From Pseudomonas sp. GD03944 (GTDB lineage: Bacteria > Pseudomonadota > Gammaproteobacteria > Pseudomonadales > Pseudomonadaceae): a stretch of 64,000 nucleotides of DNA. The position numbers were made by a program, and so were the translations under genes. The notes beneath the pieces are model-generated. The model worked only from the letters and a program-made list of their open reading frames with translations, had not been told where the DNA came from and did no database searches. Shown here one piece after another: positions 51,905 through 60,173 of this stretch (within the stretch, counting starts at the first letter, position 1; each line of letters starts with the position of its first letter). The stretch lies in the NCBI RefSeq assembly GCF_029839275.1, contig NZ_JAOCAH010000005.1, forward strand, positions 62,001 to 126,000. The letters are read 5' to 3'.

Positions 51905-52975
51905 TCAGGTGCTGCTGCGTTCGATAATCGCGAAGCCGGTATCGATCTGCTGGTCGCTCGGCAGGCCATCGAGGCGGCGCAGCAGCGCTTCGGCAACCTG
52001 CAGGCCCATTTCCTCGGCATTGATGCTGACGGTCGAGAGCGCCGGGTTGGCGAAGCGGGCGTTGGTGGTATCGCCAAAGCCGAGGATGGCCAGATCGCCG
52101 GGCACGTTCAGGCCCCGACTGCTGGCCTCGGCCAGTACACCGAGGGCGACGGTGTCCGAACTGCAAAAAATCAGCTGCGGGCGACGTCCCGTGTCGAGCA
52201 GGTTGGCCAAGCCGATGCGCCCCACTTCCCAGGTCGCCTCGGTCGGCAGGATCTCCCGGGCCACATCCTGCACGCCGAGCGTCCCCAGGCGCTCGACCAG
52301 GGCGTTGCAACGGCGCATGGCACGCGGATCGTCGACCCCGACCACCGCCCAACGCCGGTAGCCCTTGGCATGGAAGTGATCGGCCACGGCCACGCCGACC
52401 TGTTCGTGGGAGAAGCCGACCTGCACATCCAGGCGGTCGTCGCTCAGGTCCCAGGCCTCGACCACCGGAATGCCGACGGCGGCAAGCCGGGCGCGGATCT
52501 TGGCGGTGTGCAGCGTACCGGTGAGTACCACGCCGTCGGGGCGACGGCCGAGGATGGCATCGAGCAGCACTTCTTCCTGCTCGGGCGAGTAGCCGGTCGG
52601 CCCGACCAGGCTCTGGTAACCGAACTCGGCCAAGCGGCTCATGATCGATTGGACGACGGTGGCGTAGATGGAATTGGCAATGGTCGGCAGGAGGATTGAC
52701 ACCAGCCGGCTTTTGCGGGTGGCGAGCGCGCCGGCCAGGATGTTGGGCACGTAGCCCATGGCACGCACCACGTCGAGCACGTGCTCGCGGGTGGCATCGC
52801 TGACCAGGTCCGGACGGTGGATGGCACGCGACACCGTGATCGGCGAAACGCCCGCCTTGGCGGCGACATCCTTTACCGTGACCGGAATCTCGCCCCCGTC
52901 ACCGTCGAATGCTGCCAATTCCCTGCGTGATTTTCTTGCCACGTCGATCTCTGCGTCCCGAACATCCGCCGACAT
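51905..52975 (-). CDS. LacI-family repressor, likely of gluconate/glucarate genes
   Basis: A 356-residue LacI-type regulator. The HTH PVTVKDVAAKAGVSPITVSRAIHRP starts near residue 32, later than usual, because of a 30-residue N-terminal extension. The hinge and core follow (ALATRKSRLVSILLPTIANSIY, VAILGFGDT-like LAILGFGDTTNARFANPALSTVSI). It lies upstream of gudD on the same strand, with the twin operators between them, so it probably represses gudD. The extension may mean the true start is further in. Confidence 0.9.
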   Translation of the reverse strand: MSADVRDAEIDVARKSRRELAAFDGDGGEIPVTVKDVAAKAGVSPITVSRAIHRPDLVSDATREHVLDVVRAMGYVPNILAGALATRKSRLVSILLPTIANSIYATVVQSIMSRLAEFGYQSLVGPTGYSPEQEEVLLDAILGRRPDGVVLTGTLHTAKIRARLAAVGIPVVEAWDLSDDRLDVQVGFSHEQVGVAVADHFHAKGYRRWAVVGVDDPRAMRRCNALVERLGTLGVQDVAREILPTEATWEVGRIGLANLLDTGRRPQLIFCSSDTVALGVLAEASSRGLNVPGDLAILGFGDTTNARFANPALSTVSINAEEMGLQVAEALLRRLDGLPSDQQIDTGFAIIERSST

Positions 52976-53066
52976 TATGACGGCCACCGACCGGCTTTGT
53001 CATGGCTGCGCCCTGCCCCAGGCCGCGAGCGCCCTTCCTCCCGCAGACAACATCGACACCGCCTCC

Positions 53067-53097
53067 CGGAAAAGCTCGCGGGCAAGCCCGCTCCTAC
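53067..53097. repeat. REP element, single
   Basis: AAAAGCTCGCGGGCAAGCCC then GCTCCTACG, a lone right-hand arm of the main REP family. Confidence 0.85.
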
Positions 53098-53120
53098 GCT
53101 TTGTTGGCCGTCAGGTCTGC

Positions 53121-53246
53121 CGTGGGTGACGCAGAGCGTCACGAGATCGGGCTACCACGCGGAGCGTGGGAGCCATCAACAGGGTGAAGACCGCTGATCG
53201 TTCCCACGCTCCGCGTGGGCATGCAGCCCCGGACGCTCCGCGTCCG
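53121..53246. repeat. CACGCGGAGCGTGGGAGCC repeat, copy 5
   Basis: Full compound form: GACGCAGAGCGTCACGAGA, CCACGCGGAGCGTGGGAGCC, then GATCGTTCCCACGCTCCGCG and GGACGCTCCGCGTCC. Confidence 0.85.
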
Positions 53247-53290
53247 CTACGGGATATCGATCGTCACCTCAGTGGTAGATGTGCGCCCCC

Positions 53291-53386
53291 TGTAGGAGAG
53301 GCCTTGGCCTCGAGCTCGACGGTCGTTGCCTGTCGATGAAACGTGGGGGGTGACGAAACGCTCGCGGGTGAGCCTGCTCCTACAGG
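53291..53386. repeat. REP pair with diverged right arm
   Basis: GTAGGAGAGGCCTTGGCCTC on the left, and AACGCTCGCGGGTGAGCCTG then CTCCTAC on the right. The right arm differs from the standard GGGCAAGCCC core. Confidence 0.75.
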
Positions 53387-53401
53387 GGGGTGCATGCCGG
53401 G

Positions 53402-53644
53402 CTACGTGCGATCCGAAGCAATCAGCTCGGGGCTCACCTGCCCCGGCTTGATTTCGCCGGCCTGTACCGGTGGCTCGATGCCCCAGTCGCCGTGTTCGTA
53501 CCAGTCGTCGCCGAGCATTTCGGCCGGGTGCATGGTGCGGTCCGCGCCGTTGCCGCAGTCCAGGGCGTTGGAAGCGCAATAGCGGTCACAGCCCCAGCAG
53601 ATGCGCTCGGGGTGCTTGGGGTTGAGGGGAAACGGCTTGGCCAT
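53402..53644 (-). CDS. DUF3079 family protein
   Basis: An 80-residue protein that begins MAKPFPLNPKHPERICWGCDRYC, the signature of DUF3079. The conserved cysteines in CWGCDRYC and later DCGNG suggest a small metal- or iron-sulphur-binding module. The text HPAEMLGDDWYEHGDW is also typical. The C-terminal 25 residues (EPPVQAGEIKPGQVSPELI) are an extension. The function of this family is not known to me. Confidence 0.85.
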   Translation of the reverse strand: MAKPFPLNPKHPERICWGCDRYCASNALDCGNGADRTMHPAEMLGDDWYEHGDWGIEPPVQAGEIKPGQVSPELIASDRT

Positions 53645-53713
53645 CTCGAACTCCAGAACCTGGGTCGTGAGCCTTCACCTTAACGCCCTGCTTCAGCCGA
53701 GCCTTGACCCGGA

Positions 53714-54946
53714 TCAATACACCCGGACACAGGGCGCTTTCACGGCACCCGGCAGCCGCAGGGTGGCAAACCAGAACAGCAACGCCGCCAGGCTGATCGC
53801 ACCACCCAGCAGGCACACCGCGTTCCAACCCCACTGCCCGTAGACCAGGGTGGCGGCCGCGGCGCCCAGGGCACTGCCGACGGAGTAGAAGCACATGTAC
53901 GCGCCCACCAGCCGGCTCTGGGCGTCGGGCCGGGCGGCGAGAATCAGGCTCTGGTTGGTGACATGCACCGCCTGCACCGCGAAATCCAGCAGGATCACCC
54001 CGATCACCAGCGCCACCAGGGACGTCTCGACGAACGCGCTGGGCAACCATGACAGCGTCAGCAGCACCAGCGACCAACCAGTGACCCGCTGCCCCAGGCC
54101 CCGGTCCGCCCACTGCCCGGCCCGGCTCGCCGCCAGGGCGCCAGCGATCCCCGCCAGGCCGAACAGGCCGACCTGGGTGTGGGACAGCGACCAGGGCGCC
54201 GCGCTCAGGGGCAGCACCATGGCGGTCCACAGCACGCTGAACGCGGCAAAGATCAGCGACGCCAGCACGCCCCTGACCTGCAACGTGCGCTCGCGCAGCA
54301 ACAACCGGAACACCGAGCGCATCAACTCCGAGTAGGACGCCACCTGGGCCGGTTTTTCCATGGCCGGAACGACCCTCCACAGCACCACGGCCGCCACCAG
54401 CATCAGCGCCGATGACAGGAAATACACCGCGCGCCAGCCGGCCAGGTCGGCGATCACGCCGGCGCTCAGACGCGCCAGCAGAATGCCCAGCACCACCCCA
54501 CTAGTGACCGCCCCCACCGCCCGCCCACGGTGCGCCGGGCCGGCCAGCGCGGCGGCACAGGCCACCATCACCTGCACCAGCACCGCCATCAGCCCGACCA
54601 GCACCATGGCCATCAGCAGCGTGGACCACTGCTGCGCGGACCCCGCCACCGCCAGTGCCACGGCGGACAGCAGCAACTGGCTGAGCATCAGTACCTTGCG
54701 ATCGAACAGGTCGCCCAGGGGCACGATGAACAGCAGCCCCAGCGCGTACCCCAGTTGCGTGGCGCTGACCACCACGCCGATCACCGAGGGCGTGACCGCC
54801 AGGCTGTGCGCGATCGCCCCCAGCAGCGGCTGGGCAAAATAGACGTTGGCCACCGCCAGGGCGCAGGTGATGGCGAACAGCAGGATCAGCCGAGGGCTGT
54901 AGGCCGGCGCCATCGGTTGCAGGGGCCCGTCGATTTTTGCGGTCAT
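53714..54946 (-). CDS. MFS transporter, drug/arabinose-efflux type
   Basis: A 410-residue 12-helix major facilitator. The N-terminal ALAVANVYFAQPLLGAIAHSLAV and FIVPLGDLFDRKVLML (motif A region, D-R-K) identify the family. GVVLGILLARLSAGVIADLAGWRAVYFL is motif C-like and typical of exporters. GGAA precedes the ATG at 54946. It is divergent from an HxlR-VOC gene, which likely regulates it. Confidence 0.9.
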   Translation of the reverse strand: MTAKIDGPLQPMAPAYSPRLILLFAITCALAVANVYFAQPLLGAIAHSLAVTPSVIGVVVSATQLGYALGLLFIVPLGDLFDRKVLMLSQLLLSAVALAVAGSAQQWSTLLMAMVLVGLMAVLVQVMVACAAALAGPAHRGRAVGAVTSGVVLGILLARLSAGVIADLAGWRAVYFLSSALMLVAAVVLWRVVPAMEKPAQVASYSELMRSVFRLLLRERTLQVRGVLASLIFAAFSVLWTAMVLPLSAAPWSLSHTQVGLFGLAGIAGALAASRAGQWADRGLGQRVTGWSLVLLTLSWLPSAFVETSLVALVIGVILLDFAVQAVHVTNQSLILAARPDAQSRLVGAYMCFYSVGSALGAAAATLVYGQWGWNAVCLLGGAISLAALLFWFATLRLPGAVKAPCVRVY

Positions 54947-54969
54947 TGGCACGTTCCGGGTGTTTAATA

Positions 54970-55029
54970 GGTTTCATTTTGAAACCAAGAAGCGCCCATT
55001 GTTTGCCAATCTGGTTTTTATTTGCAACC
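54970..55029. promoter_or_regulatory. two related 17-bp operators between MFS and HxlR genes
   Basis: GGTTTCATTTTGAAACC at 54970-54986 is a perfect palindrome with a 3-bp centre. GGTTTTTATTTGCAACC at 55013-55029 shares its pattern (GGTTT...TG.AACC). They lie between the divergent genes and are the likely HxlR sites. Confidence 0.75.
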
Positions 55030-55075
55030 AGAAGGATCAGAACCATGGGCTTACCCGCCCGGAGGACACGCTTCA

Positions 55076-55936
55076 ATGACCGAGCCCCACCTGCCTGCCC
55101 CCGCCCGCGAATGCCCCGTGGCACGGGCGCTCGAGGCCATCGGCGATCGCTGGTCGTTGCTGATCCTGCGCGATGCCTTCGACGGCATCCGGCGTTTCAG
55201 TGAATTCCAGAAGAACCTGGGCGTGGCGAAAAACATCCTGGCGACGCGCCTGAAAACACTGGTGGAGGTGGGTCTCTTCGAGATCCGCCCGGCGTCGGAT
55301 GGCAGCGCCTACAAGGAATACGTGCTGACGGAACGGGGGCGTGCGGTGTTTCCGGTCGTGGTCTGCATGCGCCAATGGGGGGAGCGTTTCCTGTTTGCGC
55401 CGGGCGAGACGCATTCGGTGCTGCTGGACCGCCACGGGCAGCAACCGGTTCTGCCATTGGAGGTGCGTTCGACAGACGGCCGGTTGCTCGGCCCCGAGGA
55501 TTGCCAGCGTGAACGCACGACAACACCCCTGTCGCCAGAGCGCGACGTCGATACCCTGCAAGGAGACATCCCCATGAGCGCGAGCAACGACCGCAAGATC
55601 GACAATATCGAGTTCAACGTCAGCGATATCGCCCGCAGCAAGGCGTTCTATGGCAGTGCGTTTGGCTGGACCTTCGTCGACTACGGCCCCACCTACACCG
55701 AGTTCAGCGACGGTCGCCTGACCGGTGGGCTGACCACGGGGGAAGCCGTCCGGCCGGGTGGTCCGCTGGTGATCCTGTATGCCGATGACCTGGCCGAGAC
55801 CCGTTCGAGGCTCATCGCGGCGGGGGCTACCATCAGCCGCGAGACCTTTGCCTTCCCGGGTGGGCGCCGCTTCCATTTCATCGATCCCGATGGCTACGAG
55901 CTGGCCGTCTGGTCGGCCAGCGAACCCCACGACTAG
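55076..55936 (+). CDS. HxlR regulator fused in frame to a VOC/glyoxalase domain
   Basis: One 286-residue open frame. Residues 1 to about 110 are an HxlR-type winged helix (ECPVARALEAIGDRWSLLILRDAFDGIRRFSEFQKNLGVAKNILATRL). From about residue 167 comes a VOC-family domain (MSASNDRKIDNIEFNVSDIARSKAFYGSAFGW ... FHFIDPDGYELAVWS), normally a separate protein starting at that Met. The join (about residues 145-166) still contains AAGGAG eight bases before the internal ATG at 55574. The VOC part could be made alone as well as in the fusion. GGAGGA precedes the ATG at 55076. Confidence 0.88.
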   Translation: MTEPHLPAPARECPVARALEAIGDRWSLLILRDAFDGIRRFSEFQKNLGVAKNILATRLKTLVEVGLFEIRPASDGSAYKEYVLTERGRAVFPVVVCMRQWGERFLFAPGETHSVLLDRHGQQPVLPLEVRSTDGRLLGPEDCQRERTTTPLSPERDVDTLQGDIPMSASNDRKIDNIEFNVSDIARSKAFYGSAFGWTFVDYGPTYTEFSDGRLTGGLTTGEAVRPGGPLVILYADDLAETRSRLIAAGATISRETFAFPGGRRFHFIDPDGYELAVWSASEPHD

Positions 55937-55948
55937 GAGTGGCGAGGT

Positions 55949-55969
55949 GCTCTGCCCTATAGGCAGAGC
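55949..55969 (+). terminator. hairpin after the HxlR-VOC gene
   Basis: GCTCTGCC-CTATA-GGCAGAGC forms a perfect 8-bp stem 13 bases after the stop. No U-tract follows, so it may be a stabilising hairpin rather than a full terminator. Confidence 0.45.
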
Positions 55970-56096
55970 GGCCCCGCCGCCCCGGTCAGCTATGGCCGCC
56001 GACACCGCGCGTAGTGCTACCTTCCCTGACACCTGCCTGTTGCCGCTCCGGGCGTGACTCACTGCGCGCGATGGCGTTGGCCATGGTGAGGCGTTT

Positions 56097-56414
56097 TCAA
56101 GCGTCTCTGATCTTGCGCATTGCCCACAGACTCGCACTGCGTGTGCGCCGAATAGGCCGACGCGTGTAGGTGGGCAAACGGGTGCTGCTGCAATACTTGA
56201 CCGCTTCTGCAATCGGCCTGTCCGCAGCGCCTGCAACCAGGTCGAACTTGATCATGCTCACTATTTCATCGGCTGAGAAACTGTTGTCCACCACCCGTTT
56301 GAGACGGTGCCCGTCGTGGGCAACAGTCAGCAGCACACTACCGTCCGGACGCCGATCCACATTGACACAGTAGTCGCTCAGGCCACGTACGACTTTATCC
56401 AGATCAAGTTCCAT
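56097..56414 (-). CDS. hypothetical protein, 105 residues
   Basis: A strong AGGAGG lies five bases before the ATG. The text SDYCVNVDRRPDGSVLLTVAHDGHRLKRVVDNSFSADEI (about residues 12-50) resembles the RPDGSxLLTV pattern of DUF3509-type Pseudomonas proteins, but I am not certain. The C-terminus is basic (TRRPIRRTRSASLWAMRKIR). No membrane segment is visible. It stands alone and is likely a small cytoplasmic protein. Confidence 0.65.
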   Translation of the reverse strand: MELDLDKVVRGLSDYCVNVDRRPDGSVLLTVAHDGHRLKRVVDNSFSADEIVSMIKFDLVAGAADRPIAEAVKYCSSTRLPTYTRRPIRRTRSASLWAMRKIRDA

Positions 56415-56829
56415 TGATACCTCCTTATTCAATCGGCAACAAAAAATAGCGAAGCACGTACACACTTTCCCTGTTCGCAAAAACATAGAAAGTGCAATTA
56501 TTTTGCTATTACCCGGTATATGTGTTTCTTTTCCCAGCGCCGCTGCATACACGGTCTGTACACCGTGCCGAACGACTCGCTCCCGCGGTGCGGGTAGCGC
56601 TGCAACACCAGTGCCTGAAGGCCTTGAACAGAAAATGAAACAGCGCTCGTTCCCGCCAAAGCACCTGCCGCCAGCGCCATGTACAGTGCGCCAGGACGAT
56701 TCGTTCATGACCTATAAGCACGCAAGCCGATGCGCAGAACAGCTGACAGCGAAGTGCTGGAAAGTTGCAGTTTTTAATTAACACAAGAAAAAAGGATTGC
56801 ACGGCCAGGGCGCAATCCTTAAGAAATAT
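56415..56829. other. gap with terminator and minor inverted repeats, no gene seen
   Basis: Upstream of the 105-residue gene there is an AT-rich promoter-like stretch (about 56425-56520). The inverted repeats CACGGT-CTGTAC-ACCGTG (56550-56567) and CGCTCCCGC-GGT-GCGGGTAGCG lie in the middle. Short frames on both strands here lack ribosome sites. A terminator closes the right side. Confidence 0.6.
56786..56820 (-). terminator. Rho-independent terminator of the YciE-like/DUF2061 operon
   Basis: On the minus strand AAGGATTGCGC ... GTGCAATCCTT forms a hairpin followed by TTTTTTC, just downstream of the DUF2061 stop. Confidence 0.85.
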
Positions 56830-57147
56830 TCAGTTTTTTTCAGCACTGTTGCATGGGTTGTCGGACTGTTTCTTGAATACATCCGCCAGGTTGCCGTGCC
56901 CATAGCCCTGCTCGACCGAGGCCTTGCCGCGACGGCTCCACAACTTCTCATGGAAATAGAACGCCACGGTGTTGCAGGCAGGCTCGATCAGGGCGATCAG
57001 ACCGCCGGTCAGCACACTGCCCGTCAACAAGTAGGCCACGGTGAACGCAATGGTGAAATGCAGTACCGCAAAGCTCAGGGTTTTCAGCAGGGGCTGGTTG
57101 GGCTGGGCCCCGTGACCATGGCAGCCCCTCCCGAAACCGAACTTCAC
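56830..57147 (-). CDS. DUF2061 membrane protein
   Basis: A 105-residue protein with two hydrophobic segments, LLKTLSFAVLHFTIAFTVAYLL and GSVLTGGLIALIEPACNTVAFYFHEKLW, which carry the DUF2061 pattern including FHExxW. The start is a GTG overlapping the YciE-like stop (GTGA). The N-terminus is Gly/His-rich (GFGRGCHGHG). The C-terminal tail includes GYGHGN. Its role is unknown. Coupling with a YciE-like gene suggests a stress function. Confidence 0.85.
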   Translation of the reverse strand: MKFGFGRGCHGHGAQPNQPLLKTLSFAVLHFTIAFTVAYLLTGSVLTGGLIALIEPACNTVAFYFHEKLWSRRGKASVEQGYGHGNLADVFKKQSDNPCNSAEKN

Positions 57148-57653
57148 CGCTTCGCCTCGACACCCGGCGTTTCGTCACGGTCGAGGAAGGCCTGGGTCAG
57201 CTCGGGCAGGTGCTCCTTGAGCCACTCGGCCATGGCCACTTCCTGCGGCAGGATTTCTTCGCAGATACGCTGCGTCTCGGTGTCGCCCGCCGCCTTGGCC
57301 GCCGCGATCAGCACGGTGTAGGAGGCAATCTCCAGGTTCTCGAACACGTAGCCGGCCATGGCGCCCTTCACCACTTCGTCACTGACGGTCATGCCGCCGA
57401 CCGCCTGCCCGAAGGCCATCAGCTTGCCGCCCATGTCCTTGAGCGTGGAGGGTTGCGAGCCCAGGCGATCCAGCGCCTTTTCCAGGAGCGCTTTCTGGCC
57501 CTGGGTTTCGACCAGGTGCTTCTCGATGCGCGTGCGCAGTTTCGGGTAGTTCTCCAGGCGCGATTTCTGGGCGCTGAGCATCTGTTCGGCCTGCTGCTCC
57601 ATCGCGTGGGCATCCTTCAGCCAGCTCAGCAGATTTCCGGTCTTGTCGGTCAT
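57144..57653 (-). CDS. YciE/DUF892-family ferritin-like protein
   Basis: A 169-residue four-helix protein. LLSWLKDAHAMEQQAEQMLSAQ (about residues 8-29), ETQGQKALLEKALDRLGSQPSTLKD and EVAMAEWLKEHLPEL are characteristic of YciE/YciF proteins. Two carboxylate/histidine-type pairs could bind a metal pair. The family is induced by osmotic and general stress in enterics. It is divergent from the manganese catalase gene across 244 bases. Confidence 0.9.
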   Translation of the reverse strand: MTDKTGNLLSWLKDAHAMEQQAEQMLSAQKSRLENYPKLRTRIEKHLVETQGQKALLEKALDRLGSQPSTLKDMGGKLMAFGQAVGGMTVSDEVVKGAMAGYVFENLEIASYTVLIAAAKAAGDTETQRICEEILPQEVAMAEWLKEHLPELTQAFLDRDETPGVEAKR

Positions 57654-57897
57654 GGTGCATCTCCTCTTGGGATGAAAGATGTAATTGGGAGACGCCGGAT
57701 CGCCGGGCGGTTCAACCTTTTTCCAACGGGCGTGCAAGCGCAGCGCTTATTCACCTGAGCAATGATTGCCGCTTCGCTTAATAACCTTTACAAATTTTCC
57801 CTGAACCCTCCGCAACCGCCCGCACTCACCTTATTGGAAGGCACGGAACGCCCCAATCGAGTGGTGAACGGAATATCCAACCGTGGAGGAATGACTG

Positions 57898-58782
57898 ATG
57901 TTCGTGCACAACAAGCGACTGCAATACACCGTCAGGGTGGCGGCGCCGAACCCCGGACTCGCCAACCTGCTACTTGAACAGTTCGGGGGGCCGCAAGGCG
58001 AACTGGCGGCCGCCATGCGCTACTTCACCCAGGGTCTGGCCGAGGACGACGCAGGGCGCAAGGACCTGCTGCTGGACATCGCCACGGAAGAGCTGAGCCA
58101 CCTGGAGATCATCGGCTCGATCGTGGCCATGCTGAACAAGGGGGCCAAGGGAGACCTCGCCGAAGCCATCGAAGAGGAAGCTGAGCTGTATCGCTCGCTC
58201 ACCGGTGGCGGCAACGACTCCCACATCACCTCGCTGCTCTACGGTGGCGGCCCGGCCCTGACCAACTCCGCCGGTGTGCCCTGGACCGCGGCCTACGTCG
58301 ACAGCATCGGCGAGCCGACGGCGGACTTTCGCTCGAACATCGCCGCCGAAGCCCGCGCCAAGATCATCTACGAGCGGCTGATCAACGTCACCGACGACCC
58401 CGGCATCAAGGAAGCGCTGGGCTTTCTGATGACCCGCGAACTGGCGCATCAGAAGTCGTTCGAGAAAGCGCTGCACGCCATCCAGCCCAACTTCCCGCAG
58501 GGGAAACTACCGGGCATGCCCGAGTTCACCAGCGTCTACTTCAACCTGTCCCAGGGCGCCGGCGACATGCGCGGGCCGTGGAACCAGGGCGATCAGTGGG
58601 AGTTCGTCGAGCAACCGAAGCCGGCCGTGGACGGCGGCGATGGCGGCGCCACGGTGGACCTGCCATCCGCCCAGGAAACGGCAGTCGCGCAGATGGCCGA
58701 GCGCACGGCATCCGACCCCACCCGCGACTCCATCACAGGGGCGGATATCGGTGCCGGTGCGGGTACCAAGCTGAAGCCGTAA
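57898..58782 (+). CDS. manganese catalase
   Basis: A 294-residue non-haem catalase. Metal ligands are visible: Glu35 in PQGELAAAMRY, the EELSH pair (Glu65, His68), Glu in ARAKIIYERL (about residue 157) and the Glu/His pair in RELAHQKSF. It removes hydrogen peroxide with a dimanganese centre. GGAGG lies eight bases before the ATG. The C-terminal 45 residues are low-complexity and Thr/Ala/Asp-rich. It is divergent from the YciE-like operon and probably shares stress regulation. Confidence 0.95.
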   Translation: MFVHNKRLQYTVRVAAPNPGLANLLLEQFGGPQGELAAAMRYFTQGLAEDDAGRKDLLLDIATEELSHLEIIGSIVAMLNKGAKGDLAEAIEEEAELYRSLTGGGNDSHITSLLYGGGPALTNSAGVPWTAAYVDSIGEPTADFRSNIAAEARAKIIYERLINVTDDPGIKEALGFLMTRELAHQKSFEKALHAIQPNFPQGKLPGMPEFTSVYFNLSQGAGDMRGPWNQGDQWEFVEQPKPAVDGGDGGATVDLPSAQETAVAQMAERTASDPTRDSITGADIGAGAGTKLKP

Positions 58783-58796
58783 CAGGCAGCAAACGG

Positions 58797-58828
58797 AAGG
58801 CCACCCGCGGGTGGCCTTCTTCTTTTTT
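58797..58828 (+). terminator. Rho-independent terminator after manganese catalase
   Basis: AAGGCCACCCG-CGGGTGGCCTT forms an 11-bp perfect stem followed by CTTCTTTTTT, 14 bases after the stop codon. Confidence 0.95.
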
Positions 58829-58866
58829 GCCACAGGGCAGCGAAGCGTCAGGGCGCCCCAGCTCCG

Positions 58867-59967
58867 CTACTGCTGGTCGAGGTAGTTGATTCGCGTCGCC
58901 CCGCCGCTCTGCAGGATCAGCCCTGCCCGCGCTTCGGGGAACAACACGGCACGCGGGTGACTGGTGTTGGCCTTGTAGCGCCAGGCGATGCCCGTGCTCA
59001 GGTCCACCAGTTCGATCTTGCCGCGGGTGGACTCCAGGCCCGCCAGCACCAGCCAGGGCGAACCGGGCGTGGCCGCGGCCCAGTTCACCGTTTGCAGAGT
59101 GAAGGGATAGGTCCGCTTGCGTTGCAGGGTCGAGACGTCCCATTCGCTGATCTCGGCCTGGGAATCGGTGCGTTCAGCCTCGGGCAGCCAGCCGACCGAC
59201 ACCAGGCGCCGCCCCTCGTCGAGCAGGGCCAGCGTCAGCACGTCAGTGCGCACGTGCCGGCCGTAGGGCGCTATCTGCCGCACGACGGCGAAGCGCGGCT
59301 GCTCCCGGGTGAGGTCCAGTTGCAGCAGGATCAGGTCGCCGTTGGAGCTGCCCACCGCAATCAGGCCGGAGGTCCGGTCACTGGTGATCGCCGTCACCTG
59401 ACCACTGCGCTCGACCTCATAGGGCGTACCCACCAACTGGCGCTGGCGGTGGTCGTATAGCCACAGGCGGTTGCTCTCGGCGAGCAGGTAAAGACCCTTT
59501 ACCGGGCTGGCAGCAATAGGGCCGGGCCCGTTCAGGCCGGTCAGGGTCACCAGCAGTTCACCGGTGTAGGCGTCCCACACCCGGGGGCCGACATCGGGAT
59601 CGATCATGTGGCTGTCGAACATCGAGGCGGTCAGCACGATGCCATCGTCCGGGCCAAAGGCGATGAACTCGGTGCGCGCGTCGTGGGCTTTCAGCGCCAC
59701 CCGGCTATTGGGCTGGCGGGTGTCCCACAGTTCCAGCAATCCGCTCTCCCGGCCGACCGCCAGCACCCGCAACTGCGGGTCGAAGACCGCCGTCGCGGCA
59801 TGGTCGTCGCCGCGGCGGTTGACGTCAATGAAGGCCTGGAAGAAGTCGGGGTGAATCGAGTCCTGCAGCCAATGGCAGCTGGTCAGCACCGCCAGGCAGG
59901 CGATGGCAACCAATCCGCGCAGCGCCCGAGCGAATCGAGGCCCTTCCATGCTGTCGTAAAACGCCAT
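58867..59967 (-). CDS. beta-propeller-like (WD40-type) lipoprotein
   Basis: A 366-residue protein whose N-terminus MAFYDSMEGPRFARALRGLVAIACLAVLTSC gives a lipobox-like end (LTSC). After the Cys come repeats such as LAVGRESGLLELWDTRQPNSRVALKAHD, PDDGIVLTASMFDSHM and GLIAVGSSNGDLILLQLD, in WD40/YVTN style, consistent with a propeller of about seven blades. GGAG lies eight bases before the ATG. I find no catalytic motif. A binding or scaffolding role is inferred only from the fold. Confidence 0.8.
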   Translation of the reverse strand: MAFYDSMEGPRFARALRGLVAIACLAVLTSCHWLQDSIHPDFFQAFIDVNRRGDDHAATAVFDPQLRVLAVGRESGLLELWDTRQPNSRVALKAHDARTEFIAFGPDDGIVLTASMFDSHMIDPDVGPRVWDAYTGELLVTLTGLNGPGPIAASPVKGLYLLAESNRLWLYDHRQRQLVGTPYEVERSGQVTAITSDRTSGLIAVGSSNGDLILLQLDLTREQPRFAVVRQIAPYGRHVRTDVLTLALLDEGRRLVSVGWLPEAERTDSQAEISEWDVSTLQRKRTYPFTLQTVNWAAATPGSPWLVLAGLESTRGKIELVDLSTGIAWRYKANTSHPRAVLFPEARAGLILQSGGATRINYLDQQ

Positions 59968-60173
59968 TGTGAGCGCTCCGTGAGTCCGTTCCGTGCCTAT
60001 AGTCGCGCAGCCAGGCGGCGTTGTCTGCTGGCCTGTGCGGTAATGCCATCCGGGCAACAACCCTGTCGCAAAACGGCACAAGCGTTGCGCGATCACTGGA
60101 GGTCGCCTGCTGGCTTCTGGATAATGGCCGCCGCGTCTTGAACGCCCGTCAAACGATATGGAAATCCTGCTCG

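Larger units (their letters stand above)
52976..53401. other. repeat-filled gap between LacI gene and DUF3079 gene
   Basis: No gene is visible. It holds a single REP (53067-53097), a CACGCGGAGCGTGGGAGCC compound repeat (53121-53246) and a REP pair (53291-53386). Confidence 0.8.
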
